64,000 nt of DNA from JAAFJU01 sp043764895 (GCA_043764895.1 JAYUJY010000142.1:5542-69541), one strand, 5' to 3'; positions 52,341 through 62,188 are shown, numbered from the stretch's first letter. Notes: generated by a model from the sequence alone, not told the origin. A program made the numbers and translations.

Positions 52341-53108
52341 ATGATTATGAACCTGACCCAAATGACTACGTTCGTCGCTCTATCCGCCTGTGCCATTGTA
52401 GAAAGCCAAACTGCCGCTACTGCAACGATGATTCCTACACCGGGATCGATTGCTGAAATTCAAGTCTCAGACTCTATAGTCCAGCTCGAAAATGCGACGA
52501 TCAAATCGTTGGTAACGCCTCCCGGAACGGGAATCGCTCAGCCTGAGATTTTATCCCAGATTCCTGAGGTTCTTCCCCCTGAGACAGTGGCTCTTGTGGA
52601 GGCTCCCGTGGAGGCGATCGCTATGCCCATGGAACCTGTTGTTGAGCTTGCGATGAGCGATCGGGTGGCTGATACTCGTATTGCAAACAGTCGTGCGGCT
52701 AGTATTAATCCGATCGGGCCTCGCATTCAAGTGGGAACCCGAGGCATTCCACCCGTGACTGACCTGCCCGATTTTATTTCGCTTCCTCCACAGTCCCTTT
52801 TGCCCGCCAACTTCGAGTACCCGATTGTTCTAGGGCAGGCGATGAACAGCACGATTACCACCCCCTCTCCCATCACCGATAAGATGACTGATCCGGTTTG
52901 GTCTCGCCGCATGGAAGACCTTAATGCCTACAAAACCGCCTATTCCGAGAGCCTCATGGCCTGGTCCGGGCGCGTCGCACAATGTATGAACGAGAAACCT
53001 AAACTGTACGTCTTACGATCGGATGGTAAACAGCTCCCGATGTATTTTGATGGCAAAGAAGGCACGATCGTTCAGAACAAAGATGGCGTTTCGGTCTGCG
53101 GGATGTAG
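52341..53108 (+). CDS. Hypothetical, possibly exported protein
   Basis: A 255-residue protein with a weak N-terminal hydrophobic stretch (MTTFVALSACAIVESQTAAT) and a long Pro/Glu/Val-rich low-complexity region. A short C-terminal domain has two cysteines (WSGRVAQCMNEKPKLYVLRS ... VSVCGM). No family recognised. The start at 52341 has no clear ribosome-binding site. A likely terminator follows. Confidence 0.6.
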   Translation: MIMNLTQMTTFVALSACAIVESQTAATATMIPTPGSIAEIQVSDSIVQLENATIKSLVTPPGTGIAQPEILSQIPEVLPPETVALVEAPVEAIAMPMEPVVELAMSDRVADTRIANSRAASINPIGPRIQVGTRGIPPVTDLPDFISLPPQSLLPANFEYPIVLGQAMNSTITTPSPITDKMTDPVWSRRMEDLNAYKTAYSESLMAWSGRVAQCMNEKPKLYVLRSDGKQLPMYFDGKEGTIVQNKDGVSVCGM

Positions 53109-53128
53109 CACCGGAATGTAAAACTGGG

Positions 53129-53169
53129 AGAGGGCGTCTGAAAAGTCTGATGTCCTCTTTTTATTTTTC
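53129..53169 (+). terminator. Rho-independent terminator candidate
   Basis: AGAGG (53129-53133) can pair with CCTCT (53154-53158) around a loop with further partial pairing, followed by a T-rich run (TTTTTATTTTT). It lies 21 bp after the stop of the gene at 52341. Confidence 0.5.
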
Positions 53170-53204
53170 ACGTAGCTCAGAAGATTCGCAGGAAATCCGG
53201 GACG

Positions 53205-54107
53205 CTAAGACGATCGGAGCGCTTGAATCTCTGCAATAGATAATCCAGTGGTCACCGCGATCGCTTCATTATCTAGCATTGCTAGTAAGCGCTGTGCAAT
53301 TTCAACCTTTTCGTCTTTTCGTCCTTCTTTTTCTCCTTCTTTTCGTCCTTCTTTTCGTCCTTCTTTGATGGCTAACTCGGCTGCCTTAAGTGCTAGCTCG
53401 GCTGCTTTCGTAATCACACCCCTTTGGTCTTGAAGATAGATTTGTTGCTTTTCTAATTCTTCTAACTCATCTCGATTCAAGGTTGACTGCTGAGCAATCT
53501 GAAAGGCTTGTTGAAGGGCGGGGATGGTCTCCATTGAGTTTGGAATAACCGCAAGACTGGGTGCATTTTTTAGAAAGTATAGCCATTTATCCGCTAGGCT
53601 AACACTTTGATCAATAGACAGGGTAAATTTGGGTAGCTCGGCAAAAATGAGTTCAATGTCACAGACTGGATAGTCTATCAATGTTCGACGTTCTTTCAAT
53701 ACAAACCGCGAAATGACGTCTGAAAATTCTGGAAACATCTCAAAGTCTGTAATCGTCAATGCAATCACTGGATTTAGGGTGGTGTAGTGCATTCCCGCAT
53801 CTGCTTGAATGGCATAGCCTTTGGCGGCATTGTACAGAACTCGCTTCTCAAAACCTGAAACGTTCAGCACCTGCATCTCAATAATCACTGTTTCGCCCGT
53901 GCAGAGTTTCGCACGGACGTCTAGATAACTCGCTTTGATCCCGACAATTTTTGGGGGTTGGTAGGGATTTAGAATTTCGAGGTCTTGAACGATCGCCTCT
54001 CCGTTATAAATTAGGCTATTCAGGAAACTGACCAAAATATCATGGCTTTGATCAGAACCAAAGATCTTCTTAAATGCAAAGTCTGTTTTTGGGTCGATGA
54101 AACGCAT
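53205..54107 (-). CDS. Rpn-family PD-(D/E)XK nuclease / putative transposase
   Basis: A 300-residue Rpn-family protein. The opening MRFIDPKTDFAFKKIFGSDQ is diagnostic. The nuclease motif follows as LDVRAKLCTGETVIIEMQV (D near 63, E-x-Q near 77-79), the Q-type variant of PD-(D/E)XK in this family. The C-terminus carries Lys/Glu/Gly repeats (KEGRKEGRKEGEKEG) and a final helix pair. Rpn proteins promote RecA-independent recombination in E. coli. It is monocistronic. Confidence 0.9.
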   Translation of the reverse strand: MRFIDPKTDFAFKKIFGSDQSHDILVSFLNSLIYNGEAIVQDLEILNPYQPPKIVGIKASYLDVRAKLCTGETVIIEMQVLNVSGFEKRVLYNAAKGYAIQADAGMHYTTLNPVIALTITDFEMFPEFSDVISRFVLKERRTLIDYPVCDIELIFAELPKFTLSIDQSVSLADKWLYFLKNAPSLAVIPNSMETIPALQQAFQIAQQSTLNRDELEELEKQQIYLQDQRGVITKAAELALKAAELAIKEGRKEGRKEGEKEGRKDEKVEIAQRLLAMLDNEAIAVTTGLSIAEIQALRSS

Positions 54108-54226
54108 GATTCAACCTTGGTTAGATTCTATAGAGAAAGCTTAACAGTTTTGCTTATCTTAGTACATCTCAAGGTAACTTCTCAATAACCGCTGGTATTC
54201 ATCATATTAGATCTCGATCGCAAGCC

Positions 54227-56617
54227 TTAGAGTAGCCTAATATCTTTTCGCTTTTGAAAGTAGGTTGCAATGCTCAAACAAACAATGCAATGAACGAGTA
54301 AAATACCCCAGTTGAGCGAGAGATTTTGCCAGGTGGGATCGTAGACACGGGTGGGTTCAAGAGGACGCGGCAATAGACTGCCATCAGGAAGCTTGGTTGC
54401 TTCTGGAATTAGGGCGTTGATATTCACTAATGCACCATAAGCTCCGATCGACCATCGACTCAACATAAACCAGGACAGAACCTTCGCCGCACCTTCATTG
54501 ATAAACAACACACCCGAAAAGATGATCTGCGGAATTAGCATCAGTGGCAATGCACTATTGGCTTGGGCAACGCTTGTCACCGCCGAAGACACCATGAGTC
54601 CTAGACTATAGCTAGCTAACAGGGTCAGAAAACTGGTAATTGAAAGCCCTAGTGCCCAGGGCATGGTTTCGGGGGATGGAGATTTAAATGCAATTAAAAC
54701 AATGAGATCAATGAGTAAGGTTTGTCCGATCGCTAATGTCGCGAGAACGGCAATCTTTGATCCAAAATAAGCAGGCAAGCTTAAATTAACTAATCGCTCC
54801 CGCACATAAATGGCAGACTCCCGCACAACCTCCTGAAGTGATCCGGAAAGTCCAACCCAGAGCGAGGAGCAGGTGAAGACAAATAAGATTTTGGCCGCAA
54901 GGGTCGCAAGGGCAACGTCGGGTTTCTCCGGCGGAATAAATGCATTGCTATTTTTAACCGAAATAATAATCAAACTAATGCCGATCGGAGCGGTAATCAA
55001 TGCCAGAATCAAATTCACTCGATCGCGCATTACGAGTTGCCAATAGCGTTGGGTGAGTAATGTCGCCTGCTGAATAATCGATGGCTTGACTTGGGTGGGC
55101 GGGGCTGATCCAGCGTTGGCGGATTGGTTAGAACTTAAGTGGGCGCGAACGTATTGGTCGCAATAGGTCGATCGGCTGTAGCGGCTGGCCCAATAATCAA
55201 TCTTTTGTTCATCTTCGAGGAGGTTGTAAATATCCGCAAAATCATTGGAGGTGATTTCAAAAAACCGTTTGGCTTCTTGGGGAGGGCCGAAGAAGCAGAG
55301 TCTGCCGCCGCGAGCCATAAAGGTCACGCGATCGCATAGATCTACATTGGCCGTGGCGTGAGTGACAAGAACAATAGTTCGACCTTGTTCTGAGAGCTTC
55401 TTCAAGAGCTGCATCATTTTTTTATCTAGCCCTGGATCAAGTCCTGAGGTCGGTTCATCCAGGAAGAAAAGCTTTGGGTCAGCCAAGAGTTCGACGCCGA
55501 TGCTGACTCGTTTTCGTTGGCCGCCACTGAGCTTATTGATCAGAAGATTTTCGCGGCCATTCATTTCGATTTCATTTAGAGTTTTGCCGACGACTTCGCC
55601 GATATTAGTATCCGGGGGCAATCGAAGTTTGGCTGCATAGGTCAGCGCTTCAAGGACTGTCAGATCGCCGTGAATGATGTCATCTTGCGGGACGTAGCCG
55701 ATTTGGGTGCGGTAAAGATTGAAGTTTGTTCGCAGGTCATTGCCATTAATCAAAACGCGTCCGCTTGTGGTCGGATCGAGTCCGAGTAGCGTTTTCATTA
55801 GCGTTGATTTTCCGGCTCCACTTCCGCCGACAAGCGCGACAAATTGACCGGGTTCAATCGCGAGAGTCACGTCATTTAGAATCCGCAGTTCTCGCTTTTT
55901 CTGATCCTTCACAATGCGGACGAGATCGTAGGCGTCAAGGCGAATTTGGGTTCCGGAGTCGAGAAGTCCTAGGGTTTTATTCCGAACGACGAGTAGGAAG
56001 GGTCCGATGTTTAGGGTCATGCCTTCGGTGAGGACGATCGAACCGCTGATGCGTTGACCGTTGGCGAAGATGCCATTGACGCTGGTGTCGCGCAGAAGAT
56101 GACTATTGTTACTGAATGAAATCACTGCATGACGTCGGGAAATCATAGGCGAATCTAGGGAGAAGTCACAGTCCGGATCTCGTCCGATCGTCAGATCGCG
56201 GGTTTGGAGGGGGATTGATTTTGGGGCGGTGAGGGTGGTGGTGACGGGGGCGAGGGGATTGCGGTAGGTGAGTTGGATTTGGTTTTGGGGATCTTGGCCG
56301 ATTTTTAGCGTACTGCCGTTGCTGAGTTTGCGGCCCTCTGACGTGGTGACGCGGGTGTGATTGGCGAAGAGTCCGTTGGTGCTGGGCTTACTGATTCCGT
56401 CACCGTCGAAGATTTCATAGTCATTGCCTACCCGCTTCAGCACGGCATGACAGCTCGACATAACGGCCCAATCCGGCGGAACAACCAGATCACACTGCTG
56501 CGGATCGCGCCCGAGAATGTGCCGATCGCGGTTCAGATCCAGTTTGATCGCTTGGCCTTGGTTGTGAAGTTCGAGAAAGGGCGATTGTCCGACAACGAGG
56601 GTGGGAAAATTTGTCAT
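54227..56617 (-). CDS. ABCG-type ABC transporter with two N-terminal FHA domains
   Basis: A 796-residue fusion. FHA domain 1 (about residues 30-100: HILGRDPQQCDLVVP ... SSCHAVL) and FHA 2 (about 148-215: LTIGRDPDCDFSLDSP ... ISRRHAV) precede an ATPase with Walker A GGSGAGKST, signature LSGGQRKRVSIGVELL and Walker B LFFLDEPTSGLD. A six-helix ABC-2 membrane domain follows. This half-transporter layout is like eukaryotic ABCG proteins and common in cyanobacteria. FHA domains suggest control by Ser/Thr phosphorylation. Substrate unknown. Confidence 0.92.
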   Translation of the reverse strand: MTNFPTLVVGQSPFLELHNQGQAIKLDLNRDRHILGRDPQQCDLVVPPDWAVMSSCHAVLKRVGNDYEIFDGDGISKPSTNGLFANHTRVTTSEGRKLSNGSTLKIGQDPQNQIQLTYRNPLAPVTTTLTAPKSIPLQTRDLTIGRDPDCDFSLDSPMISRRHAVISFSNNSHLLRDTSVNGIFANGQRISGSIVLTEGMTLNIGPFLLVVRNKTLGLLDSGTQIRLDAYDLVRIVKDQKKRELRILNDVTLAIEPGQFVALVGGSGAGKSTLMKTLLGLDPTTSGRVLINGNDLRTNFNLYRTQIGYVPQDDIIHGDLTVLEALTYAAKLRLPPDTNIGEVVGKTLNEIEMNGRENLLINKLSGGQRKRVSIGVELLADPKLFFLDEPTSGLDPGLDKKMMQLLKKLSEQGRTIVLVTHATANVDLCDRVTFMARGGRLCFFGPPQEAKRFFEITSNDFADIYNLLEDEQKIDYWASRYSRSTYCDQYVRAHLSSNQSANAGSAPPTQVKPSIIQQATLLTQRYWQLVMRDRVNLILALITAPIGISLIIISVKNSNAFIPPEKPDVALATLAAKILFVFTCSSLWVGLSGSLQEVVRESAIYVRERLVNLSLPAYFGSKIAVLATLAIGQTLLIDLIVLIAFKSPSPETMPWALGLSITSFLTLLASYSLGLMVSSAVTSVAQANSALPLMLIPQIIFSGVLFINEGAAKVLSWFMLSRWSIGAYGALVNINALIPEATKLPDGSLLPRPLEPTRVYDPTWQNLSLNWGILLVHCIVCLSIATYFQKRKDIRLL

Positions 56618-56734
56618 AAAAATTGCTATTAATGGATCACTCTAGATTTAAAGTCTTAGCGTAGCTGATCAATTGAAGGCATCCCTCCCTGCCAACAGAG
56701 CAATCGAAGAAGCGGTAAATATTCAAGTTGCAAT

Positions 56735-58714
56735 CTAGCCATTGTTCAATTCCTCTTCAGACATCTCCACCTGCGCCGGATGGAAATATTCGTGAATTTG
56801 TTCGGCCACGCGAGGACCAATACCCGGAACCTTTGCTAACTGATCCACGCTCGCCTCACGGATATAGTCGATCGATCGAAAGGTGGCTAGAAGCTGCTTC
56901 TGACGGTAATGGCCGAGTCCAGGAATTTCATCAAGACGCGATCGCTGCATTCGTTTCGATCGTTGTTGACGGTGGAACGACACGGCAAAACGGTGGGCCT
57001 CGTCGCGGAGTCGGCGCAAAAGCTGCACGCCCGGTTGATCGGGAGCGGTTTCGAGCGGCAGAGATTCACCGGGAAGAAAGATTTCCTCACGCTGTTTGGC
57101 CAAACTCACGACCCGAATTTCTTCCAGCAAATTCATCTCTCGCAGTGCTGTAATCACCGCTGATAGCTGTCCTTTCCCACCGTCAATCATAATTAAATCA
57201 GGGAAATCAGAAAATGCCGCCGACTGCCGGGTCAACACCGAAGCCTCATTCCATTTGCGAATATGTTCACCTCGGGCCTTGGCATTGGCATACTTTCGGA
57301 ATCGTCTTGTGATGACTTCCGCCATACTCGCGAAGTCATCGGAGTGACCGGGACGAACATCGGGGTTTTGAATTTTATAATGACGGTAATGTTGTTTGGC
57401 GGGCAACCCATCGACGAACACCACTTGGGACGCCACTGCATCCGATCCTTGAATGTGAGAGATGTCATAGCCTTCAATGCGACGCGGCAACTCAGGCAAA
57501 TCCAGAATCTCAGCCAAATCCTGCACGGCTTGGTTGTTGCGTTCCACCACTCGCTGCGTTCGCGCTAGTTCAAACCCGGCGTTGCGTTCCACCATATCGA
57601 GCAGGTCGGCTTTCCCCTGACGTTGGGGATGCTCGATCGTCACCTTACGGCCTTTAGATTGAGTGAGATAAGTGGATAGAAACTCACTGTCCGGCAACTC
57701 ATGCTGCACGAGAATTTCAGCCGGAATCTCAACCGCATCTACCGTTTGATAATGTTCTTCTAGGACCCGCTGCAAAATCGCCCCCGGTTCACCCGACTGA
57801 GCATCCGCCACAAATCCTAATCGCCCGACGAGTCGTCCCGCCCGAATCTGGAACAACTGCACACACGCATGATGCTCATCACTCACCAAGGCGATCGCAT
57901 CTCGCGACACCGTATCGTCAGACAAAGAAACCTTCTGTTCGGCCCCCAGATTTTTCAGGCCCGAGATTTGATCGCGCAACCGAGCCGCATGTTCAAAGTT
58001 CAGTTCTTCTGCCGCATGGTCCATTTGGTCCGACAGCGTATCGGTCAGCTCTTTGGTTCTTCCTTGGAAGATCATCGCCACTTTATTCAAGGTTTTGCGA
58101 TAGCCTTCGGTATCAATTAAGCCCTGACAGACGCCGGGACAACGGCCAATATCGTAATTGAGACAGGTGCGATCTTTAAACAACGGCTGCGGACGTTGAC
58201 GCAACGGGAAGATGCGTTTCACTAGGTTCAAGGTGCTGCGAAGCTGTTGCGTATCGACGTAGGGACCATAGTAACGATCGCGTTTGTTGCCCATGTTGCG
58301 ACGACGGGTGATGAAAATGCGCGGATAGTCATCGGACCAAGTAATACAAAGGTAAGGATACTTTTTATCATCTTTCAGCAACACATTAAAATGCGGTTGA
58401 TTCAGACGAATTAAATTGGCTTCTAGGGCCAGCGCTTCGGCTTCAGTATCCGTGACAATGAATTCCACATCCGTCACCACCCGCATCATCATCAGGATTC
58501 GCGGTCGGGTATCTTTCCCATTAAAATATTGCCGCACGCGGGATTTCAATGTTTTTGATTTGCCGATATACAGAATTTGATCCGTCGCGTCCTTCATCGT
58601 GTAGACGCCCGGTTCCATTGGTATTTCCTTCAGCCGTTCCTCCAGCCGATCGACATCGTGAATTAGCGGCAGTAGTTTTGAGGTAGCAGAGTCCGTCGCG
58701 ATCATCATGTCCAT
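56735..58714 (-). CDS. uvrC: UvrABC excinuclease subunit C
   Basis: A full-length UvrC of about 659 residues from the ATG at 58714; the frame begins with TTG at 58723. The GIY-YIG 3'-incision domain is at about residues 33-112 (GVYTMKDATDQILYIGKSKT). A UVR motif lies near 220-255 (LSDQMDHAAEELNFEHAARL), then the RNase H-like 5'-incision domain (IEGYDISHIQGSDAVASQVV; FPDLIMIDGGKGQL). Two helix-hairpin-helix motifs close the protein. It nicks both sides of DNA lesions with UvrA/UvrB. Confidence 0.97.
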   Translation of the reverse strand: MDMMIATDSATSKLLPLIHDVDRLEERLKEIPMEPGVYTMKDATDQILYIGKSKTLKSRVRQYFNGKDTRPRILMMMRVVTDVEFIVTDTEAEALALEANLIRLNQPHFNVLLKDDKKYPYLCITWSDDYPRIFITRRRNMGNKRDRYYGPYVDTQQLRSTLNLVKRIFPLRQRPQPLFKDRTCLNYDIGRCPGVCQGLIDTEGYRKTLNKVAMIFQGRTKELTDTLSDQMDHAAEELNFEHAARLRDQISGLKNLGAEQKVSLSDDTVSRDAIALVSDEHHACVQLFQIRAGRLVGRLGFVADAQSGEPGAILQRVLEEHYQTVDAVEIPAEILVQHELPDSEFLSTYLTQSKGRKVTIEHPQRQGKADLLDMVERNAGFELARTQRVVERNNQAVQDLAEILDLPELPRRIEGYDISHIQGSDAVASQVVFVDGLPAKQHYRHYKIQNPDVRPGHSDDFASMAEVITRRFRKYANAKARGEHIRKWNEASVLTRQSAAFSDFPDLIMIDGGKGQLSAVITALREMNLLEEIRVVSLAKQREEIFLPGESLPLETAPDQPGVQLLRRLRDEAHRFAVSFHRQQRSKRMQRSRLDEIPGLGHYRQKQLLATFRSIDYIREASVDQLAKVPGIGPRVAEQIHEYFHPAQVEMSEEELNNG

Positions 58715-58726
58715 AAAAATCAACCG

Positions 58727-58951
58727 TTAACGCAAAATCGGAGTAAAGAGAGAGGATTGGACGATGGCGCTAATGGCTGATTCACTCACCTCTACAGTAT
58801 CGTTGGGAATCAGCCCTTCAAGACTATAGCCAGGTCCTTGGCCGACTGGCAGGTCATAAAATTCAACGATCGTCCCGATCGCCCCTTTTTTGAGATTAAA
58901 TTCAGGAAGATCGATTTTAAGCTTCACTTGAGCAAACAAAGGATATTTCAT
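58727..58951 (-). CDS. DUF4926 small protein
   Basis: A 74-residue protein (MKYPLFAQVKLKIDLPEFNL...) of the DUF4926 family, a small SH3-like fold. It follows the DUF6883 gene by 12 bp and precedes uvrC. Such genes often accompany small toxin-like proteins, so it is a candidate antitoxin or immunity protein. That function is inferred from pairing only. Confidence 0.72.
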   Translation of the reverse strand: MKYPLFAQVKLKIDLPEFNLKKGAIGTIVEFYDLPVGQGPGYSLEGLIPNDTVEVSESAISAIVQSSLFTPILR

Positions 58952-58963
58952 TAGTCACAACTC

Positions 58964-59281
58964 CTACGCTGGGAAAAGGGTAACAAAACGGGTTTCATCG
59001 TTATGGATAATCCAAATGGTCCGCACCGTGAGAACCACTCGGTTGGGTCCCGTCAGTTCTCCCACAATTATATACTTCTGACCGTATGGCGTAAGAGTTG
59101 TGGGTAGTGCAGGGAGTATCAGCAATTGACCTCTTAAATCGTCCGCCAATTGCTGCCAGTTTTCAAGGGTATACCCAGCGCGTGCTAGAAATTTAGACTT
59201 GTCATCTTTTTTCAACGGAATTAACAAGTACTCTACAAGTTTTGCGGTTGGAATGATGGCATTTAGGTCGAGTTGTTTCAT
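58964..59281 (-). CDS. DUF6883 small protein, possible toxin partner
   Basis: 105 residues from the ATG at 59281; the frame extends to 59305. It begins MKQLDLNAIIPTAKLVEYLL, typical of DUF6883, and ends RTIWIIHNDETRFVTLFPA. DUF6883 has been grouped with small BECR-like toxins and is frequently next to DUF4926. Coding for both in one short operon between glmM and uvrC fits a toxin-immunity pair, not experimentally shown here. Confidence 0.7.
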   Translation of the reverse strand: MKQLDLNAIIPTAKLVEYLLIPLKKDDKSKFLARAGYTLENWQQLADDLRGQLLILPALPTTLTPYGQKYIIVGELTGPNRVVLTVRTIWIIHNDETRFVTLFPA

Positions 59282-59320
59282 GACGGGGCAGGTTTGAGAT
59301 TGCAAACGGACAGAATTTTG

Positions 59321-60772
59321 CTACACCAAATGAGCATTTACCACTGCCACCAACTTGCTCGTCCATTCCTCCACCAAATCCATCGTTTCAGCTTCTACCA
59401 TAACGCGAATGACAGGTTCTGTGCCGGATGCGCGCACCAAAATTCGACCTCGATCGCCCATTGCATTTTCAGCCTGAACAATAGCCGCCATCAAAGGTTC
59501 GCATTTCTCCCAATTCAACCGGGTGTTGCGATCGTCCACACGAACATTCCGTAACACCTGGGGATAGGTCGTAAAACTTCGATCGACCAAATCAGCCAGA
59601 TCACCCCCCGACGATTTGACCAATTCAGCCATGTGCAATGCGGTCATCAACCCATCACCGCTCACTCCAAAGCGGGGACAGAGAATGTGCCCAGACTGTT
59701 CGCCGCCAAGCTGTGCGCCCGTCTTAACCATTTCGGCATGGACATACTGATCGCCCACGGCGGCCCGAATAAGTTTTCCGCCTAGCTTTTCCCAGGCCCG
59801 TTCAAAGCCGAGGTTCGACATCACCGTTGAGACAATTGTATTCTCCGGCAATTGCCCACGATCGAGGAGCTGTTTACCCCAAAAGTACAGAACATAATCG
59901 CCATCCACCGTGCGACCTTTGCCGTCCACATACAGCGATCGATCGGCGTCCCCATCAAAGGCAATCCCAAAGTCGGCCTGATGATCTTTGACTGCGTTTC
60001 GTAGACGGTCGAGGTGAGTGGATCCGCAATTGACGTTAATGCGATCGCCGTCAGGGGTGGCATGGAGCGCGATCGTCGTTGCACCCAATTGCTGAAAGGC
60101 ATCCGCTGCCGTTCGAGTGGCCGCCCCCCAAGCAAGATCTAACACCACTTTTAATCCCAGAAACGGCGTGGCAGACTCTTCGACCAAGGGTGCGATCAAA
60201 TCTTTTAAATAAACCTCTAGCAGATCGGGGCGATTGACATGCTGTCCCCAGAGATTTTCGCTTTGGGTCAGGTCGAAGCTGATTTTGCCTCGGAGTGCGG
60301 CTTCAATGCGCTGCTGAAGATCGGGCGCGAGCTTGCTGCCGTTTGCACCAAAAAATTTGATCCCGTTATCTGCCGGAGGATTGTGGCTTGCGGAAATCAT
60401 CACACCGCCGATCGCCCCGGTCTTTGCCGTAACGTGAGCCACCACGGGGGTTGGACACATCCCCAGGTTCCACACGTCCAGTCCCGCAGACGTGAACCCA
60501 CTCGCAATGGCCGTCGCCAACATATCACTTGAATTCCGCGAATCTCGTCCCAGCACGATGGGCGCATGGGCACCCGAAACGTCCCGCAGCACCAATCCCG
60601 CCCAGTACCCCACCCGCATCGCCAACGCCGCCGTCAGTAACTCACCCGCTTTCCCTCGGATGCCATCGGTCCCAAATAACGCTCCATCCGGTAAATGCAA
60701 ATCGCCCCAAGTTGGATCAGATGTCGAGATTATGGAAGCTGAATGGGTGGGCTTTGTGGACGACATAACCAT
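59321..60772 (-). CDS. glmM: Phosphoglucosamine mutase
   Basis: A 483-residue enzyme converting glucosamine-6-phosphate to glucosamine-1-phosphate for peptidoglycan precursors. The opening LFGTDGIRGKAGELLTAALA, the phosphoserine loop VMISASHNPPADNGIKFFG, the metal-binding loop AFDGDADRSLYVDGKG and the sugar-binding GEQSGHI are all intact. The C-terminal phosphate-binding RASGTEPVIRVMVEAE is also present. Normal length. Confidence 0.96.
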   Translation of the reverse strand: MVMSSTKPTHSASIISTSDPTWGDLHLPDGALFGTDGIRGKAGELLTAALAMRVGYWAGLVLRDVSGAHAPIVLGRDSRNSSDMLATAIASGFTSAGLDVWNLGMCPTPVVAHVTAKTGAIGGVMISASHNPPADNGIKFFGANGSKLAPDLQQRIEAALRGKISFDLTQSENLWGQHVNRPDLLEVYLKDLIAPLVEESATPFLGLKVVLDLAWGAATRTAADAFQQLGATTIALHATPDGDRINVNCGSTHLDRLRNAVKDHQADFGIAFDGDADRSLYVDGKGRTVDGDYVLYFWGKQLLDRGQLPENTIVSTVMSNLGFERAWEKLGGKLIRAAVGDQYVHAEMVKTGAQLGGEQSGHILCPRFGVSGDGLMTALHMAELVKSSGGDLADLVDRSFTTYPQVLRNVRVDDRNTRLNWEKCEPLMAAIVQAENAMGDRGRILVRASGTEPVIRVMVEAETMDLVEEWTSKLVAVVNAHLV

Positions 60773-60813
60773 GGCAGACTTCCTAATATAACCAAAATGG
60801 ATGTTGTGAAATA

Positions 60814-61113
60814 CTACACTCCTGCCTGCACCAGCAGCGGCTCAAAGGCGTGCCATGACAACGCCCGATCGATATAGCGCGGCGTATTGGGGTTGTAGGG
60901 GCTGTGCAGCCGATCGATCGCCTGAATTTCCGCATCCTCGGGGATAATCGGCACCTCAGGGTCAAACGCCGTCGGACACATTAACGAGCTAGAAAAGCCC
61001 TTGAAAATAGCCACTTGGTCCGGGTTTCCTTGAACCTCTATCGTCACCAGCAGCACTTCCTGAGGACACTGCATCGTGTACGCTTCCAATCGCAATCCTT
61101 TTGACGTCATCAT
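60814..61113 (-). CDS. Conserved cyanobacterial small protein (DUF7734-like)
   Basis: A 99-residue protein (MMTSKGLRLEAYTMQCPQEV, then EVQGNPDQVAIFKGFSSSLM). It is compact and mostly beta, with a C-terminal YIDRALSWHAFEPLLVQ helix. The FKGFSSSL phrase is typical of a family conserved in cyanobacteria and chloroplast-bearing organisms. No function is known to me. It lies 41 bp upstream of glmM on the same strand and about 28 bp downstream of the DUF3177 gene. Confidence 0.65.
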   Translation of the reverse strand: MMTSKGLRLEAYTMQCPQEVLLVTIEVQGNPDQVAIFKGFSSSLMCPTAFDPEVPIIPEDAEIQAIDRLHSPYNPNTPRYIDRALSWHAFEPLLVQAGV

Positions 61114-61141
61114 GATTCAAATCCTCGTCTCCAAACTTCGC

Positions 61142-61747
61142 TTACGAACCGAGCGCCGATCGTTTCCGCTTGTTAAAACGAAAAAAGACAAAATAACCCA
61201 GATACAGTACATAAAGCACCAATCCCACGACGCCAATCCCGCCGAGAAACCATGCCTTAGTCGTGGGATGAAACAGTTCCTTAAAGGCAAAGGGGGGCTG
61301 CATCCACAAATAACAAAGCGCTTCGTTTGCCGGATCCAACACCGCGACTCCCGGCAAAAAAGCACAGCGCAGAACCGGAAGCTGAAGCAGTGCGCCGATC
61401 GCACAGTAGGCGCTCACACTCCATCGCCAAGCCATTAACCCAAACTTCAGGGGCGATTCTTGCTGATCCTTGAGTTCGTCGTTAACATCCACCCAGAACC
61501 ACAGCGCAACGGGGATCAGTAGCCGTGCCAGCCAGCCCGTAATAAACCCGATCGGAATCGCCCCAATCAATAAATAGGTGCTAATCGCCAGCAAGCTCGA
61601 CACGCGCCAGTAAATGACCATAAGCTGCGTAATCGGCTCATTCTGTTTCACAAACGACCCGACGAGCAACACCAACGGCACAATCACCGTAAGCACCACC
61701 GCCAGTCGATAATCGGTCCAGACCAGTGAAGAAATCCAAGTTGGCAT
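61142..61747 (-). CDS. DUF3177 membrane protein
   Basis: A 201-residue integral membrane protein with five or so hydrophobic helices. The opening MPTWISSLVWTDYRLAVVLT and YWRVSSLLAISTYLLIGAIP are typical of the cyanobacterial DUF3177 family. Function unknown. It lies first in a possible minus-strand unit with the 99-residue gene and glmM. Confidence 0.85.
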   Translation of the reverse strand: MPTWISSLVWTDYRLAVVLTVIVPLVLLVGSFVKQNEPITQLMVIYWRVSSLLAISTYLLIGAIPIGFITGWLARLLIPVALWFWVDVNDELKDQQESPLKFGLMAWRWSVSAYCAIGALLQLPVLRCAFLPGVAVLDPANEALCYLWMQPPFAFKELFHPTTKAWFLGGIGVVGLVLYVLYLGYFVFFRFNKRKRSALGS

Positions 61748-61963
61748 AGCAGGATGGAGGTTGAGACTAAAGAGATGAGGCTAAACGGTCAATACGATAG
61801 CATCTCTACATGCGCAAAATGCGACCGCATCTCAAAATCCTATAGGAAAAAAGATACGATCGCATTTTGCAGCCGAGTCGTCGGATAACAGATCGCTTGC
61901 CAACAGATTGCCTGCATAGACCCCTGATTGACAGCGCAAGTTCGGTCAGACCTAAGTTCCAGA

Positions 61964-62188
61964 CTAGTTGTCGTACACCAGACACTCGGTCGCATCAGGG
62001 TTCTCGTCACAGTAACGCTCAAGGGAATTCTTGGGCTTTGCATTCCGTTGATGAGCCGCTTCAGCTCTGAGTTCTTCTAGTGCGTCCTGCTCAGAAGCAC
62101 ACTCTTTGGAATTAACGCCGTTGATATCACAGACTTCACGAGCCTGGTCGCGGGCTTTTACGATGGTTTCTTCGAGGTTGTTGCTCAT
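61964..62188 (-). CDS. cp12: Calvin cycle regulator CP12
   Basis: 74 residues from the ATG at 62188, with an AAAGAG-like site ahead; the frame opens at 62203. CP12 assembles GAPDH and phosphoribulokinase into an inactive complex in the dark. Both redox cysteine pairs are present: AREVCDINGVNSKECA and the GAPDH-binding tail YCDENPDATECLVYDN. Core sequence EELRAEAAHQ is standard. Single gene with its own upstream region. Confidence 0.95.
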   Translation of the reverse strand: MSNNLEETIVKARDQAREVCDINGVNSKECASEQDALEELRAEAAHQRNAKPKNSLERYCDENPDATECLVYDN

